Shown piece by piece: positions 33,617-41,997 of a DNA stretch of 62,686 nucleotides. A program made the translations under genes and the position numbers. The DNA is from an uncultured Allobosea sp. (GTDB lineage: Bacteria; Pseudomonadota; Alphaproteobacteria; Rhizobiales; Beijerinckiaceae), in NCBI RefSeq assembly GCF_945957345.1, contig NZ_CAMFKW010000035.1, positions 1-62,686 of the forward strand. Reading direction: 5' to 3'. The notes under the pieces are model-generated. The model saw only the letters and a list, made by a program, of their open reading frames with translations. It had not been told where the DNA came from and ran no database searches. Every line of letters begins with the position of its first letter. Position 1 is the stretch's first letter.

Positions 33617-34603
33617 ATGCATGATACATCCCGGACGGCCGGTGCGGTTCTCGAAGCGGAGGAGCTCTCGCTGTTCCTGCGGGCGGGACACGGCGCCCAG
33701 CTGAAGATCGTCGACGGCGTCAGCTTTTCGATCGCACGGGGCGAATTCTACGCGCTCGTGGGCGAAAGCGGCTCGGGCAAGACCGTGATTGCCCGCTCGC
33801 TGATGCGGCTCTTCCCGCCGAACACGCTGCGCATGGAAGGTCGTCTCGTTCTGGACGGCGTCGACCTGACTACGGCGCCTGCGAACCGCGTGCAGCAGAT
33901 GCGGGGCCGCAGCGTCAGCATGATCTTCCAGGAGCCGATGACGTCGCTCAACCCGTTGATGACGGTGGAGCGGCAGATCGACGAGGCGATCGCCGTCGCA
34001 GGCGGACTGGGCAGGCGCGAACGTCGCGAGCGGGTCGTCGAGCTGCTGGCGGACGTCCAGTTCGCGAATCCCGAAAGCGTGAGGGGCATGTATCCCCACG
34101 AGCTCAGCGGCGGCATGCGGCAGCGCGCGATGATCGCGATGGCGCTCGCCAACAATCCCTCCCTGCTGATCGCCGACGAACCGACGACCGCCCTCGACGT
34201 GACGATCCAGCAGGAGATCCTGCAGTTGCTGCTGCGGCTGCGCGATCAGCACGGGCTGTCGATCCTGTTCATCTCGCACGATCTTTCGCTGGTGCGCCGC
34301 TTCGCCGATCGCATCGGCGTCCTCTATGGCGGGGTGCTCATGGAAACGGGCCCGGCGCATGGGCTGATCGATCACCCGACGCATCCCTATTCGCGCGCAT
34401 TGATCGGCTGCATCCCGCGCCGGCGCGAAGCCGGCAGACGGCAGGCCGGCATCGAAGGTCTGGTGCCGGGCGTCGCCGACTGGTTCGACGGCTGCCGTTT
34501 TGCCCCGCGCTGCCCGCGCGTGGGCGAGGATTGCCGGCACGGCCGGATCGAGATGACATCCACCCGGCCCGCCCAGACCGCGCGATGCCTGTATCCGCTA
34601 TGA
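33617..34603 (+). CDS. Peptide-type ABC importer ATPase 1 (DppD family)
   Basis: A 328-residue protein with Walker A GESGSGKTV, signature LSGGMRQRAMIA, Walker B LLIADEPTTALD and a C-terminal cysteine cluster (CRFAPRCPRVGEDC), the oligopeptide-ATPase extension that can bind an iron-sulphur cluster. Its end overlaps the second ATPase start as ATGA. Confidence 0.93.
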   Translation: MHDTSRTAGAVLEAEELSLFLRAGHGAQLKIVDGVSFSIARGEFYALVGESGSGKTVIARSLMRLFPPNTLRMEGRLVLDGVDLTTAPANRVQQMRGRSVSMIFQEPMTSLNPLMTVERQIDEAIAVAGGLGRRERRERVVELLADVQFANPESVRGMYPHELSGGMRQRAMIAMALANNPSLLIADEPTTALDVTIQQEILQLLLRLRDQHGLSILFISHDLSLVRRFADRIGVLYGGVLMETGPAHGLIDHPTHPYSRALIGCIPRRREAGRRQAGIEGLVPGVADWFDGCRFAPRCPRVGEDCRHGRIEMTSTRPAQTARCLYPL

Positions 34604-35403
34604 CAGTCCCTTCGGCCCCCGTCCTGCGCGCCGAGCATATCGGCAAGACCTACCAGGGGCGCAGCAGGCTGTTCGCCCAGGGGACCGGCGTCACGGCTCT
34701 CACCGACGTCTCCTTCGAAGTGCGACCGGGAGAGATCCTCGGCATCGTCGGGGAATCGGGCTGCGGGAAATCGACCCTGGCGCGCATCATCGTCGGGCTG
34801 GAACAGGCGAGCGTCGGCCGCCTCGTCACAGGCGACGCCACGCTCGTCGACGTGGCCGAGGGCGTCTTCGTTCCGCCGGCGGCGCGGCGCATCCAGATGG
34901 TGTTCCAGGACCCGTATTCGTCGCTCAACCCGAGGATGAAGGTGGGCGATGTCGTCAGCGAGGGACTGAGGATCGCCGGCGAGACGAATCGAGGACTTCT
35001 GGCCGACCGCGTGGCCGAGATGCTGCGGCTCGTCGGGCTGCCGGCCGAGGCAGCCTCTCGCTATCCGTTCCAGTTCAGCGGCGGCCAGCGGCAGCGGATC
35101 GGCATCGCCCGCGCGCTGATCACCGAGCCGCGCATCCTGATCGCGGACGAAGCAGTTTCCGCGCTCGACGTCTCGGTTCAGATGCAGATCCTGAACCTGC
35201 TGCTCGATATCCGGGATCGACTCCGGATTGCCGTGCTGTTCATCAGCCATGACATCGGGGTCATCGAATATCTTTGCGACAAGGTCATTGTTCTCGCGCA
35301 AGGCAAGATAGTCGAATCCGGTGCTGCTGGCGCGGTAATCTCAGAACCTTCTCATGCCTACACGAAGAAGCTCATCGAGGCCGTGCCCAGAATCCAGGAT
35401 TGA
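34600..35403 (+). CDS. Peptide-type ABC importer ATPase 2 (DppF family)
   Basis: About 267 residues with Walker A GESGCGKST, signature FSGGQRQRIGIARAL and Walker B ILIADEAVSALD. The ATG at 34600 overlaps the preceding stop. It is shorter than most DppF proteins: it ends soon after AYTKKLIEAVPRIQD and lacks the C-terminal cysteine extension seen in its partner. Such short forms are common and probably functional. Confidence 0.92.
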   Translation: MTVPSAPVLRAEHIGKTYQGRSRLFAQGTGVTALTDVSFEVRPGEILGIVGESGCGKSTLARIIVGLEQASVGRLVTGDATLVDVAEGVFVPPAARRIQMVFQDPYSSLNPRMKVGDVVSEGLRIAGETNRGLLADRVAEMLRLVGLPAEAASRYPFQFSGGQRQRIGIARALITEPRILIADEAVSALDVSVQMQILNLLLDIRDRLRIAVLFISHDIGVIEYLCDKVIVLAQGKIVESGAAGAVISEPSHAYTKKLIEAVPRIQD

Positions 35404-35451
35404 ATTGCGTAACACATCGCCAACACATTGACCCATGTCGGAGGACCGAAG

Positions 35452-36975
35452 ATGATTGACTGCCGAAAGCCTTCGCTTCGAATGGCCGTTCTCGCCGCCG
35501 CACTCGCATCGGCCTTTTCGGCATCCGCTCAGACGGACAATGACACGCTCGTTGTCACGACCACGGACACGTTGGTCACGCGGCATCCCTATGCCGAAAG
35601 CAGCGCGCAAATGTATTCTGTATGGTGCCAAGTCTACGGCTGCCTTGGTCGCTACAACTATGCCGCGCGCAAATTCGAGGGCTTGCTTGCCGAGCGCTGG
35701 GAGCAGCTCGACGACCTGACCTGGCGCTTTCACCTCCGGCGCGATCTCATCCGGCATGATGGCGGCCCCGGCCCGACGACCGCGGACGTCCTGCATTCCT
35801 ACAATCAGGTCATGACCGATCCGCAAAGCCAGGGACGCTTCTATCTGTCCAGCGTCAAGGAAATCAGGCGGGTCGACGACCACGCCTTCGATGTCATCAC
35901 GAAAGAACCCGCCTCGTCTCTGCTCGGCCAGCTCTTCGACAAGTTCACGATCACGAGCGAGGAGATCTTCAAGAAAGAGGGCGGCGTCGCCAGCTACAAC
36001 ACCGCACCGATCGGCTGGGGCCCCTACAAGCTCCGCAATTTCGCGATCAGCGAGCGCATCACGCTGGACCGCAACGAGGCTTATCCGGCAAAGGTCGAGA
36101 CCGCGCCGCGCACGGTCGTCTTCCGCCGTATCCAGGAGCCGGACCAGCGCGTCACCGCCCTGCTCAACGGCGAAGTCCACATCGCCCGGCTCATTCCCCC
36201 GCAGCTCGTCGGCCGGCTCGACAACGTTCCGGCCGTGGAGGTGCGGCGCGCGCCTTCCAACGAGCCGATGTTCATCGGTTTCAATGCAAAGATTAAGCCG
36301 TGGGACGATCCCCGCGTGCGCCGAGCCGCCGCGATGGCGATCAACAAGGACATCATCATCCAGCGCATTCTGTTCGGCATGGCCAGTCGGCTCGACGGCC
36401 CGGTCGGGACCGAGCAGGTCTGCTACACCGCCCCGATTGCGAACAAGACGCCCTACGACGTGCAGGGCGCACGCAAGCTGCTGGCGGAGGCCGGCTACGC
36501 CAATGGCGGCCCGGCGGTCGACTTCTACACCGCGGCTGGACGCTACATTTCCGACCGGCAGGTCGGCGAGGCGATCACCCAGATGTTGAACCAGGCTGGT
36601 TTCAAGGTCACGCTGCACACTCCGGAGTTCGCAAGCCTGTGGGCGAATGTGCGAACCGGGAAAGCGCCGATGTACTATATGGGCCGCGGGCTGGCGCTCG
36701 AGCCGTCGGAGTGGCTGTCCCAGTATTTCGAAACGGGCGTCACGCCGCGCATCAGCTACTCCAATCCGCAGCTCGACGCCCTGTTCGACAGAGAGAGGAA
36801 GACCTTCGCCTTCGAAGAGCGCTGCAAGATCATCCGGGACATCAGCCAGCTCATCGACACCGAGGCGCCAGCCATCTTCCTGTGGAATCACCAATACGTC
36901 AGCGGCGTCCGCAAGAGCGTCCGCTTCGTGCCCGACGCTTCGGGAGAACTCTGGCTGCCGGATGTCGGCCTATGA
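35452..36975 (+). CDS. Peptide-type ABC binding protein (SBP_bac_5), Sec-exported
   Basis: About 507 residues. A Sec signal peptide (MAVLAAALASAFSASAQ) is followed by a family 5 solute-binding domain with GRYNYAARKFEGLLAERWEQ and FHLRRDLIRHDGGPGPTTAD. GGAGGACCGAAG precedes the ATG at 35452. It is closely related along its length to the next gene product (37020-38555), so this importer has two tandem receptors. Two cysteines near VWCQVYGCLG are absent from the second copy. Confidence 0.92.
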   Translation: MIDCRKPSLRMAVLAAALASAFSASAQTDNDTLVVTTTDTLVTRHPYAESSAQMYSVWCQVYGCLGRYNYAARKFEGLLAERWEQLDDLTWRFHLRRDLIRHDGGPGPTTADVLHSYNQVMTDPQSQGRFYLSSVKEIRRVDDHAFDVITKEPASSLLGQLFDKFTITSEEIFKKEGGVASYNTAPIGWGPYKLRNFAISERITLDRNEAYPAKVETAPRTVVFRRIQEPDQRVTALLNGEVHIARLIPPQLVGRLDNVPAVEVRRAPSNEPMFIGFNAKIKPWDDPRVRRAAAMAINKDIIIQRILFGMASRLDGPVGTEQVCYTAPIANKTPYDVQGARKLLAEAGYANGGPAVDFYTAAGRYISDRQVGEAITQMLNQAGFKVTLHTPEFASLWANVRTGKAPMYYMGRGLALEPSEWLSQYFETGVTPRISYSNPQLDALFDRERKTFAFEERCKIIRDISQLIDTEAPAIFLWNHQYVSGVRKSVRFVPDASGELWLPDVGL

Positions 36976-37019
36976 GACGCCCCGATACGTTCCAATTGCA
37001 CTACAAGGATTGTGAGCTC

Positions 37020-38555
37020 ATGAACGAGGATCTCATCCGGAAGCCGTCACGGCGGACCGTATTGCAGGTGGCCGCCACCTCTCTGCTGGCCTCGTCGGCC
37101 CTGCCCAGGCCCGGCGCGGCGCAGACCAGGGCGTTGACGATCACGACGACCGGCATCCTGAACAATGCGAATCCGTACGCGCATTCCAGCATTCATCTCT
37201 ATTACATCTGGAGCCAGGTCTACGGCAGCCTGGGTCGCTACAATTACGGCCGCAAGGCCTATGAGGGCGTGCTCGCCGAGAGCTGGGAGGTCGTGGAGCC
37301 GACGCGCTGGCGGTTCAGGCTGCGCAGCGATCTCAAACGCCATGATGGCGGCCCCGGCCCGACGGCACGGGACGTCGTGCATTCGTGGCGGCGCATCCTC
37401 AGCGACGCTGCCAGCCAGCAGGCGTTCTATCTGACCGAAGTCGAGAAATTCGAGGCGGTGGACGATCGCACGGTGGATATCGTGACGAAGCGGCCGGTTG
37501 CGCAGCTTCTCTCGTTCCTTTTCGACCGCTTCGTCGTGACGAGCGCGGACCTCTACGAGAAACATGGTGGCGATGCCGACAAGATCGCGGCCTTCGGCTG
37601 GGGACCCTACAAGCTGGAGCGCTTCGACATCGACCGCAGCGTCATCGTGGCCCGCAATCCCTTCTGGCCGAACATGCCCGCGGCAGCGCCCGAGACGGTG
37701 GTTTACCGGCTGATCCTCGAGCCCGAGCAGCGTGTGACGGCGCTGCTCAACAACGAGGTCCAGATCGCCCGGCTGATCCCCCCGCAACTGGTCGATCGCT
37801 TGAAGTCCAATAGCGGCGTCAGGCAAATCGAGACCGGCTCGCTGGAGTGGATGTTCCTCGGGGTGAACACCGCCATAAAGCCTTTCGACGACCCGCGCGT
37901 GCGGCGGGCCGTCGCCCATGCGATCGACGCCGACCTGATCATCAAGCGGCTCCTGTTCGGCCTCGCCGACCGCATGCAGGGCGCCATCGGCAATTTCCAG
38001 GACTGTTTCGGCCCCAGCGCGAACCGCCCGGCCTACGATCCGGGCCGGGCCAAGGCGCTGCTGGCGGAGGCGGGCTTCCCGAACGGTTTCGACGTCGAAT
38101 TCTCGACGGCAAACGGGCGTTACGTCTCCGATCGTCAGATCGGCGAAGCGCTTGCGCAGATGCTGCGTCAGGTCGGCATCAGGGCCAAGCTGAACACCCC
38201 GGATTACGCCAACTTCACCAATGATATCCGGCAGGGCAAGCTGCCGCTCTACTATACCGGCCGGGCTGCGAGCAACGACCAGATCGAGGCGCTGGCGCAG
38301 TACTTCGAGACGGGCGGCTCGCGGCGAACCAACTATTCCGACCCGGAGGCGGACCGCCTGTTCAAGGACGTCCGCTCGGCCTTCGACGTCGAGAAGCAGT
38401 GCGCGCTCCAGCGGACGCTGAGCGACAAGCTCTCGCAGGACTCGCCCGTCGTCTTCCTCTGGACACACCGCCTGGTGAACGGCGTGCGCACCAATGTCGA
38501 TTGGCCGGCCGACGCGACCGGCGAGCCGTGGCTGACCGACATATCAGTCCGTTAG
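37020..38555 (+). CDS. Peptide-type ABC binding protein (SBP_bac_5), probable Tat export
   Basis: About 511 residues. The N-terminus has SRRTVLQVAATSLLASSAL, a twin-arginine signal, then a domain paralogous to 35452-36975 (compare QVYGSLGRYNYGRKAYEGVL and LKRHDGGPGPTARDV). The tandem pair must stem from a duplication, after which the export route diverged. It probably widens or tunes the ligand range of the single membrane complex encoded upstream. Confidence 0.9.
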   Translation: MNEDLIRKPSRRTVLQVAATSLLASSALPRPGAAQTRALTITTTGILNNANPYAHSSIHLYYIWSQVYGSLGRYNYGRKAYEGVLAESWEVVEPTRWRFRLRSDLKRHDGGPGPTARDVVHSWRRILSDAASQQAFYLTEVEKFEAVDDRTVDIVTKRPVAQLLSFLFDRFVVTSADLYEKHGGDADKIAAFGWGPYKLERFDIDRSVIVARNPFWPNMPAAAPETVVYRLILEPEQRVTALLNNEVQIARLIPPQLVDRLKSNSGVRQIETGSLEWMFLGVNTAIKPFDDPRVRRAVAHAIDADLIIKRLLFGLADRMQGAIGNFQDCFGPSANRPAYDPGRAKALLAEAGFPNGFDVEFSTANGRYVSDRQIGEALAQMLRQVGIRAKLNTPDYANFTNDIRQGKLPLYYTGRAASNDQIEALAQYFETGGSRRTNYSDPEADRLFKDVRSAFDVEKQCALQRTLSDKLSQDSPVVFLWTHRLVNGVRTNVDWPADATGEPWLTDISVR

Positions 38556-38663
38556 TGGGCCTTCACCGTATCCGGCGCCACGCTTGCGGCCTGATCCGCA
38601 GCGTTTCGCGGCACGCAGACCATACCATCCGGCCGATGAAGCCGGCACGCGATCGAGGACCTG

Positions 38664-40067
38664 ATGAGCAACAGACAAAGCGCGCTCGAACGCGCGCGAG
38701 GCTATATCGACGACGGCAGCTTCCTGCAGCGCCTGACGCGGCTGGTGGCCTATCAGACGGAAAGCTACCCCCCCGGCCGCAAGAAGGAATTGGAGCACTA
38801 CTGCGCCGAGGGCCTCGGGCCGATCGTCTCAACGCTCGGCTTCGAAACCGAAATCCTGCCGAACCCTCTCGACGAGCATGGGCCTGTCCTGATCGCCTCT
38901 CGTCACGAGGGCGCCGGTCTGCCGACGCTGCTGATCTACGGGCACGGCGACGTCGTGAGAGCGATGCCCGAGCGCTGGAGATCGGATCTGGATCCGTGGA
39001 TCCTCAAGGTCGAGGGCGATCGCGTCTACGGCCGCGGCGTCGTGGACAACAAGGGGCAGCACCTTCTGGCGATCGAGGCGCTGCGCGCTGTTCTGGAGGA
39101 ACGGGGATCGCTCGGCTTCAATGTGAAGATATTCGTCGAGACCGGCGAGGAAGCGGGCTCCCCGGGGTTGAAGCGCTTCCTGGAACTTCACCGGGAGCGC
39201 TGCGCGGCCGACGTTTTCATCGGGCTCGACGGTCCCCGTCAAAGCATGTCGGTGCCGGATATCACGCTCGGAACGCGCGGCGGGCTGGCGCTGGACCTCG
39301 TCGTCAACCTGCGGGAGGGCTCGCACCATTCGGGACACTGGGGCGGACTGCTCAAGGATCCGACCGTCATCCTGGCCCATGCGATCTCGGCCATCATCTC
39401 GCGGGACGGCCGCATTCTGGTGCCCGGCTGGACGCCTGCCTCGGTGCCCGCTTCGGTGACTCAGGCCAGCCGGGCGGTCGTGATCGACGACGCGCCGGGT
39501 GCGCTGAAGCCGGACGAGGGATGGGGCGAGCCCGGCCTGACCCGTCCGGAGAAGATCTATGCATGGAGCAGCGCGATCGTGCTGGCTTCCATCAGCGGAC
39601 AGCCTGAGGCTCCCGTTCCCGCCGTTCCCGGCTTCGCCAAAGCGCGCATACAGTTGCGGCACACCGTCGACGTCGCCGCCGAGGATGTGGCGCCTGCGTT
39701 GCGGCGACACCTGGACAAGCTGGGCTTTACGGAGGTCGAGGTCGTCCCGGTGGTCGAGCGCGACATGTTCCCGCCCTCGAGAACCGACCCGGAAGACGTC
39801 TGGGTACGCCGGATCGCGGATTCCATGACGGAGACGGTCGGGCATGCCCCGAACATTATCCCGAACATCGGCGCCTCCGGCCCGTCCGAATTCTTCCGGA
39901 AGACGCTGGGCGTCCCCGTCCTGTGGATCCCGCATTCCTATGGCGGCTGCGGCCAGCACGGGCCCGACGAGCATGGCCTGATTCCGCTTTTCCGGGACGG
40001 TCTTGGCATCATGGCCGGGGTGTTCTGGGACATCGGTCTCAGCCCCGCTGCACGCGCGGAGGCCTGA
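38664..40067 (+). CDS. M20-family metallohydrolase (ArgE/DapE/CPG2 type)
   Basis: A 467-residue two-domain zinc hydrolase: LLIYGHGDVV (first zinc histidine and aspartate), GRGVVDNKGQH (bridging aspartate), FVETGEEAGSPG (catalytic and zinc glutamates), with a dimerisation lid in the middle. No signal peptide. It lies in line with the importer and amidase, so the cluster may import a peptide-like or N-acylated compound and cleave it in two steps. The substrate is not known. Confidence 0.9.
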   Translation: MSNRQSALERARGYIDDGSFLQRLTRLVAYQTESYPPGRKKELEHYCAEGLGPIVSTLGFETEILPNPLDEHGPVLIASRHEGAGLPTLLIYGHGDVVRAMPERWRSDLDPWILKVEGDRVYGRGVVDNKGQHLLAIEALRAVLEERGSLGFNVKIFVETGEEAGSPGLKRFLELHRERCAADVFIGLDGPRQSMSVPDITLGTRGGLALDLVVNLREGSHHSGHWGGLLKDPTVILAHAISAIISRDGRILVPGWTPASVPASVTQASRAVVIDDAPGALKPDEGWGEPGLTRPEKIYAWSSAIVLASISGQPEAPVPAVPGFAKARIQLRHTVDVAAEDVAPALRRHLDKLGFTEVEVVPVVERDMFPPSRTDPEDVWVRRIADSMTETVGHAPNIIPNIGASGPSEFFRKTLGVPVLWIPHSYGGCGQHGPDEHGLIPLFRDGLGIMAGVFWDIGLSPAARAEA

Positions 40068-40124
40068 TGGTCTTCGCTGTGATCGCAGACAGACTGACGA
40101 TTGCCTCAGGTCGGCTTTGAGACT

Positions 40125-40230
40125 AGATCGTCTTCGAGCGAAGTGGAATCCGGTTCGCTCGAAGACAATATGCTTGAACAACAAGCTAGTGCAATTCCGA
40201 AATTCGGATGATTGCGGAACTGCTCCAGCT
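40125..40230 (+). repeat. Dispersed TAGAGCAT-type repeat, copy 3 (degenerate)
   Basis: CTTCGAGCGAAGTGGAATCC, GGTTCGCTCGAAGAC, GTGCAATTCCGAAATTCGGA and the end GCGGAACTGCTCCAG follow the same order as copy 1 at 7566-7670 but with more substitutions, including TAGATCG instead of TAGAGCA at the left end. It separates the M20 gene from the GntR gene, whose longest open frame would start inside the element. Confidence 0.65.
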
Positions 40231-40295
40231 GGAAAAAGCTGCCGCACATGATTGAGATGGCATTGCATCACCGCGCGCCCGAGGCTGGAGCCGAC

Positions 40296-41003
40296 ATGCC
40301 GCAACCGTCTTCGCTCAAGGTCGTGCAGGATACCCTCAGCCTGCGCGATCGGACCACGGCAGTCCTACGCAATGCTATCCTGACGATGCGGTTCAAGCCC
40401 GGTCAGCGCATCGTCGAGCGGCAGCTCTGCGTCGAGACGGGGGTCAGCAGAACCTGCATTCGCGAATCGATGCGGCATCTTGAGGCGGAGGGTCTCGTAA
40501 GGCGCGAGCACAACAAAGGCATCTTTGTATCGAGCATCACGCCGACGGAGGCGGCCGAGATTTACGAGGTGCGCAAGATCCTCGAGCCGAAGATGATGGA
40601 AAAGATGATCGGCAACATCGACCCGCTGTTCGTTCAAACCATGAACACTGCGCTGCGGCGAGCTGAATCGTGCATAAAGCTGCCAATGGAATACGTTGCA
40701 GTGATCGGAGATGTCATTAAAATTCTCTGGAGCGGCTACAACAATGATACTGCAAAGAACCTCCTGAGCTCAATTTTTGACCGGATTTCCTACATCCGGA
40801 TCATTCTAAGTTTTTCAACGACCGCCGAGCAGAAGATTGAGACTATTAAGATTCTCGAAGGTGTAATTGATGCCATCGGCCGGCGCGATACTGTTGCCGC
40901 ACAGGAACGGTACATTCATTATCTCTCTCGTGCGCAGGATACAGTGATCCAAATCATCGAATCGAATACCGAGGCTGACACCTTATGGCCTGCCGTCGGC
41001 TGA
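40296..41003 (+). CDS. GntR-family regulator, FCD type
   Basis: About 235 residues: winged helix (ERQLCVETGVSRTCIRESMR) followed by an all-helical FCD effector domain. The ATG at 40296 has GGAG five bases upstream; earlier ATGs at 40248 and 40257 lack a site. Codons in the second half are much more AT-rich than in neighbouring genes. The metal-binding pattern of classic FCD domains is not obvious. It closes the amidase-importer-M20 cluster and likely acts at the inverted repeat in front of the amidase gene. Confidence 0.85.
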   Translation: MPQPSSLKVVQDTLSLRDRTTAVLRNAILTMRFKPGQRIVERQLCVETGVSRTCIRESMRHLEAEGLVRREHNKGIFVSSITPTEAAEIYEVRKILEPKMMEKMIGNIDPLFVQTMNTALRRAESCIKLPMEYVAVIGDVIKILWSGYNNDTAKNLLSSIFDRISYIRIILSFSTTAEQKIETIKILEGVIDAIGRRDTVAAQERYIHYLSRAQDTVIQIIESNTEADTLWPAVG

Positions 41004-41832
41004 ATCTTGAAGAAGCGGTCGAACTTTTTTCCAGTTCCGGGGGCACGGGCGGAGCGCGCAGTGGCAGGACCTAGCCGGCCAGATGCCTTGCCTGCTCCGA
41101 TTCTTCGGATGAATCACATTGACGTCAGGCAAAATAGCTTTATTGAGAACAGTTCTTTACATATGTTTCCGTCAGTTCTAAGATACAGTATTTAACACTG
41201 AAATAATCTGATCTATTTTTTCATTTTGTTTTAAGAGTCGCGGTGCTCGCTCGTTAAATTCGTTCACACATTGTTCAATCGTCGATCTTGAGGTCCGCGC
41301 CTTTTCTCTGAGCTATACATAGCGACACGCAAATCACTCTCGCTTTCTACGGGGCGGGAAAGGCCGGCTCTTTCCAACTGGTTCACCGCACTCACGACGG
41401 ATGGGCCGACCGCCTTGACCAGCGACCAAGCACGATCTGCGAAATGCCGCCCTGAAGATACAGCGCCCATAGATAGGGCCACATTCCTATAATGCGCCTT
41501 GCTCCGCGAGCAGCTCCTTGATCTGGTCCCAGGCGCGCCGATTGATGGTCTGAACGAGAAGCCGACGTTCCAAGCTCCGGAATAGAACGAGTATCTGCCC
41601 TCGTCATCCAGCCTCGTCCGGCGCTCCCTGCCGGGACTTACCCAAAGCCCGGCCCCGTTCTTCTTCATCATCTGTCGTCCTCTCGCCGCCGCCGAATCCG
41701 GTTCGCGTATCTACCAAGCTATTCGGAACATTCAGCTTTATTGAAGCCCGGCGCCGAGGTCTCCTCATCTGAAACCGAAACGGCGGCCTCGTGCCAAAAC
41801 GCTGGAGCAGCATGGTTGACAATGCTCCATTC
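41004..41832. other. Gene-free, partly AT-rich interval with decayed coding traces
   Basis: About 830 bases without a convincing gene. From roughly 41100 to 41260 the sequence is markedly AT-rich. On the minus strand between about 41260 and 41600 short protein-like pieces appear in different frames (for example QTINRRAWDQIKELLAEQGA and SVVSAVNQLERAGL, the latter resembling a helix-turn-helix), which suggests a frameshifted remnant. I could not name the ancestor. Confidence 0.35.
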
Positions 41833-41867
41833 GCCAATAACTTAGCTAGTATAGCTAAGTTATTGGC
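41833..41867. promoter_or_regulatory. 35-bp palindrome upstream of the secreted hydrolase gene
   Basis: GCCAATAACTTAGCTA (41833-41848) and its exact complement TAGCTAAGTTATTGGC (41852-41867) flank a GTA centre. The AT-rich stem without a T-run argues against a terminator. It is 131 bases before the ATG at 41998, with no regulator gene directly beside it. It is probably the operator of a dimeric repressor. Confidence 0.6.
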
Positions 41868-41997
41868 CCTCGGCGCGAAATGTAGGATGGATAGGTCCTG
41901 CGCCGCCAATCGGCCCAGCCCCTGGCTTTCACACAGCGCTGAATACGCGCCTCGTTGAACGATTGTAATTGAAACAAGAATTGATCGGGAGGAGCGC

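Noticed and set aside
41264..41671. Open frame of 135 codons on the minus strand
   Set aside because: Protein-like segments occur in more than one frame and the single open frame is not coherent; treated as a remnant rather than a gene.
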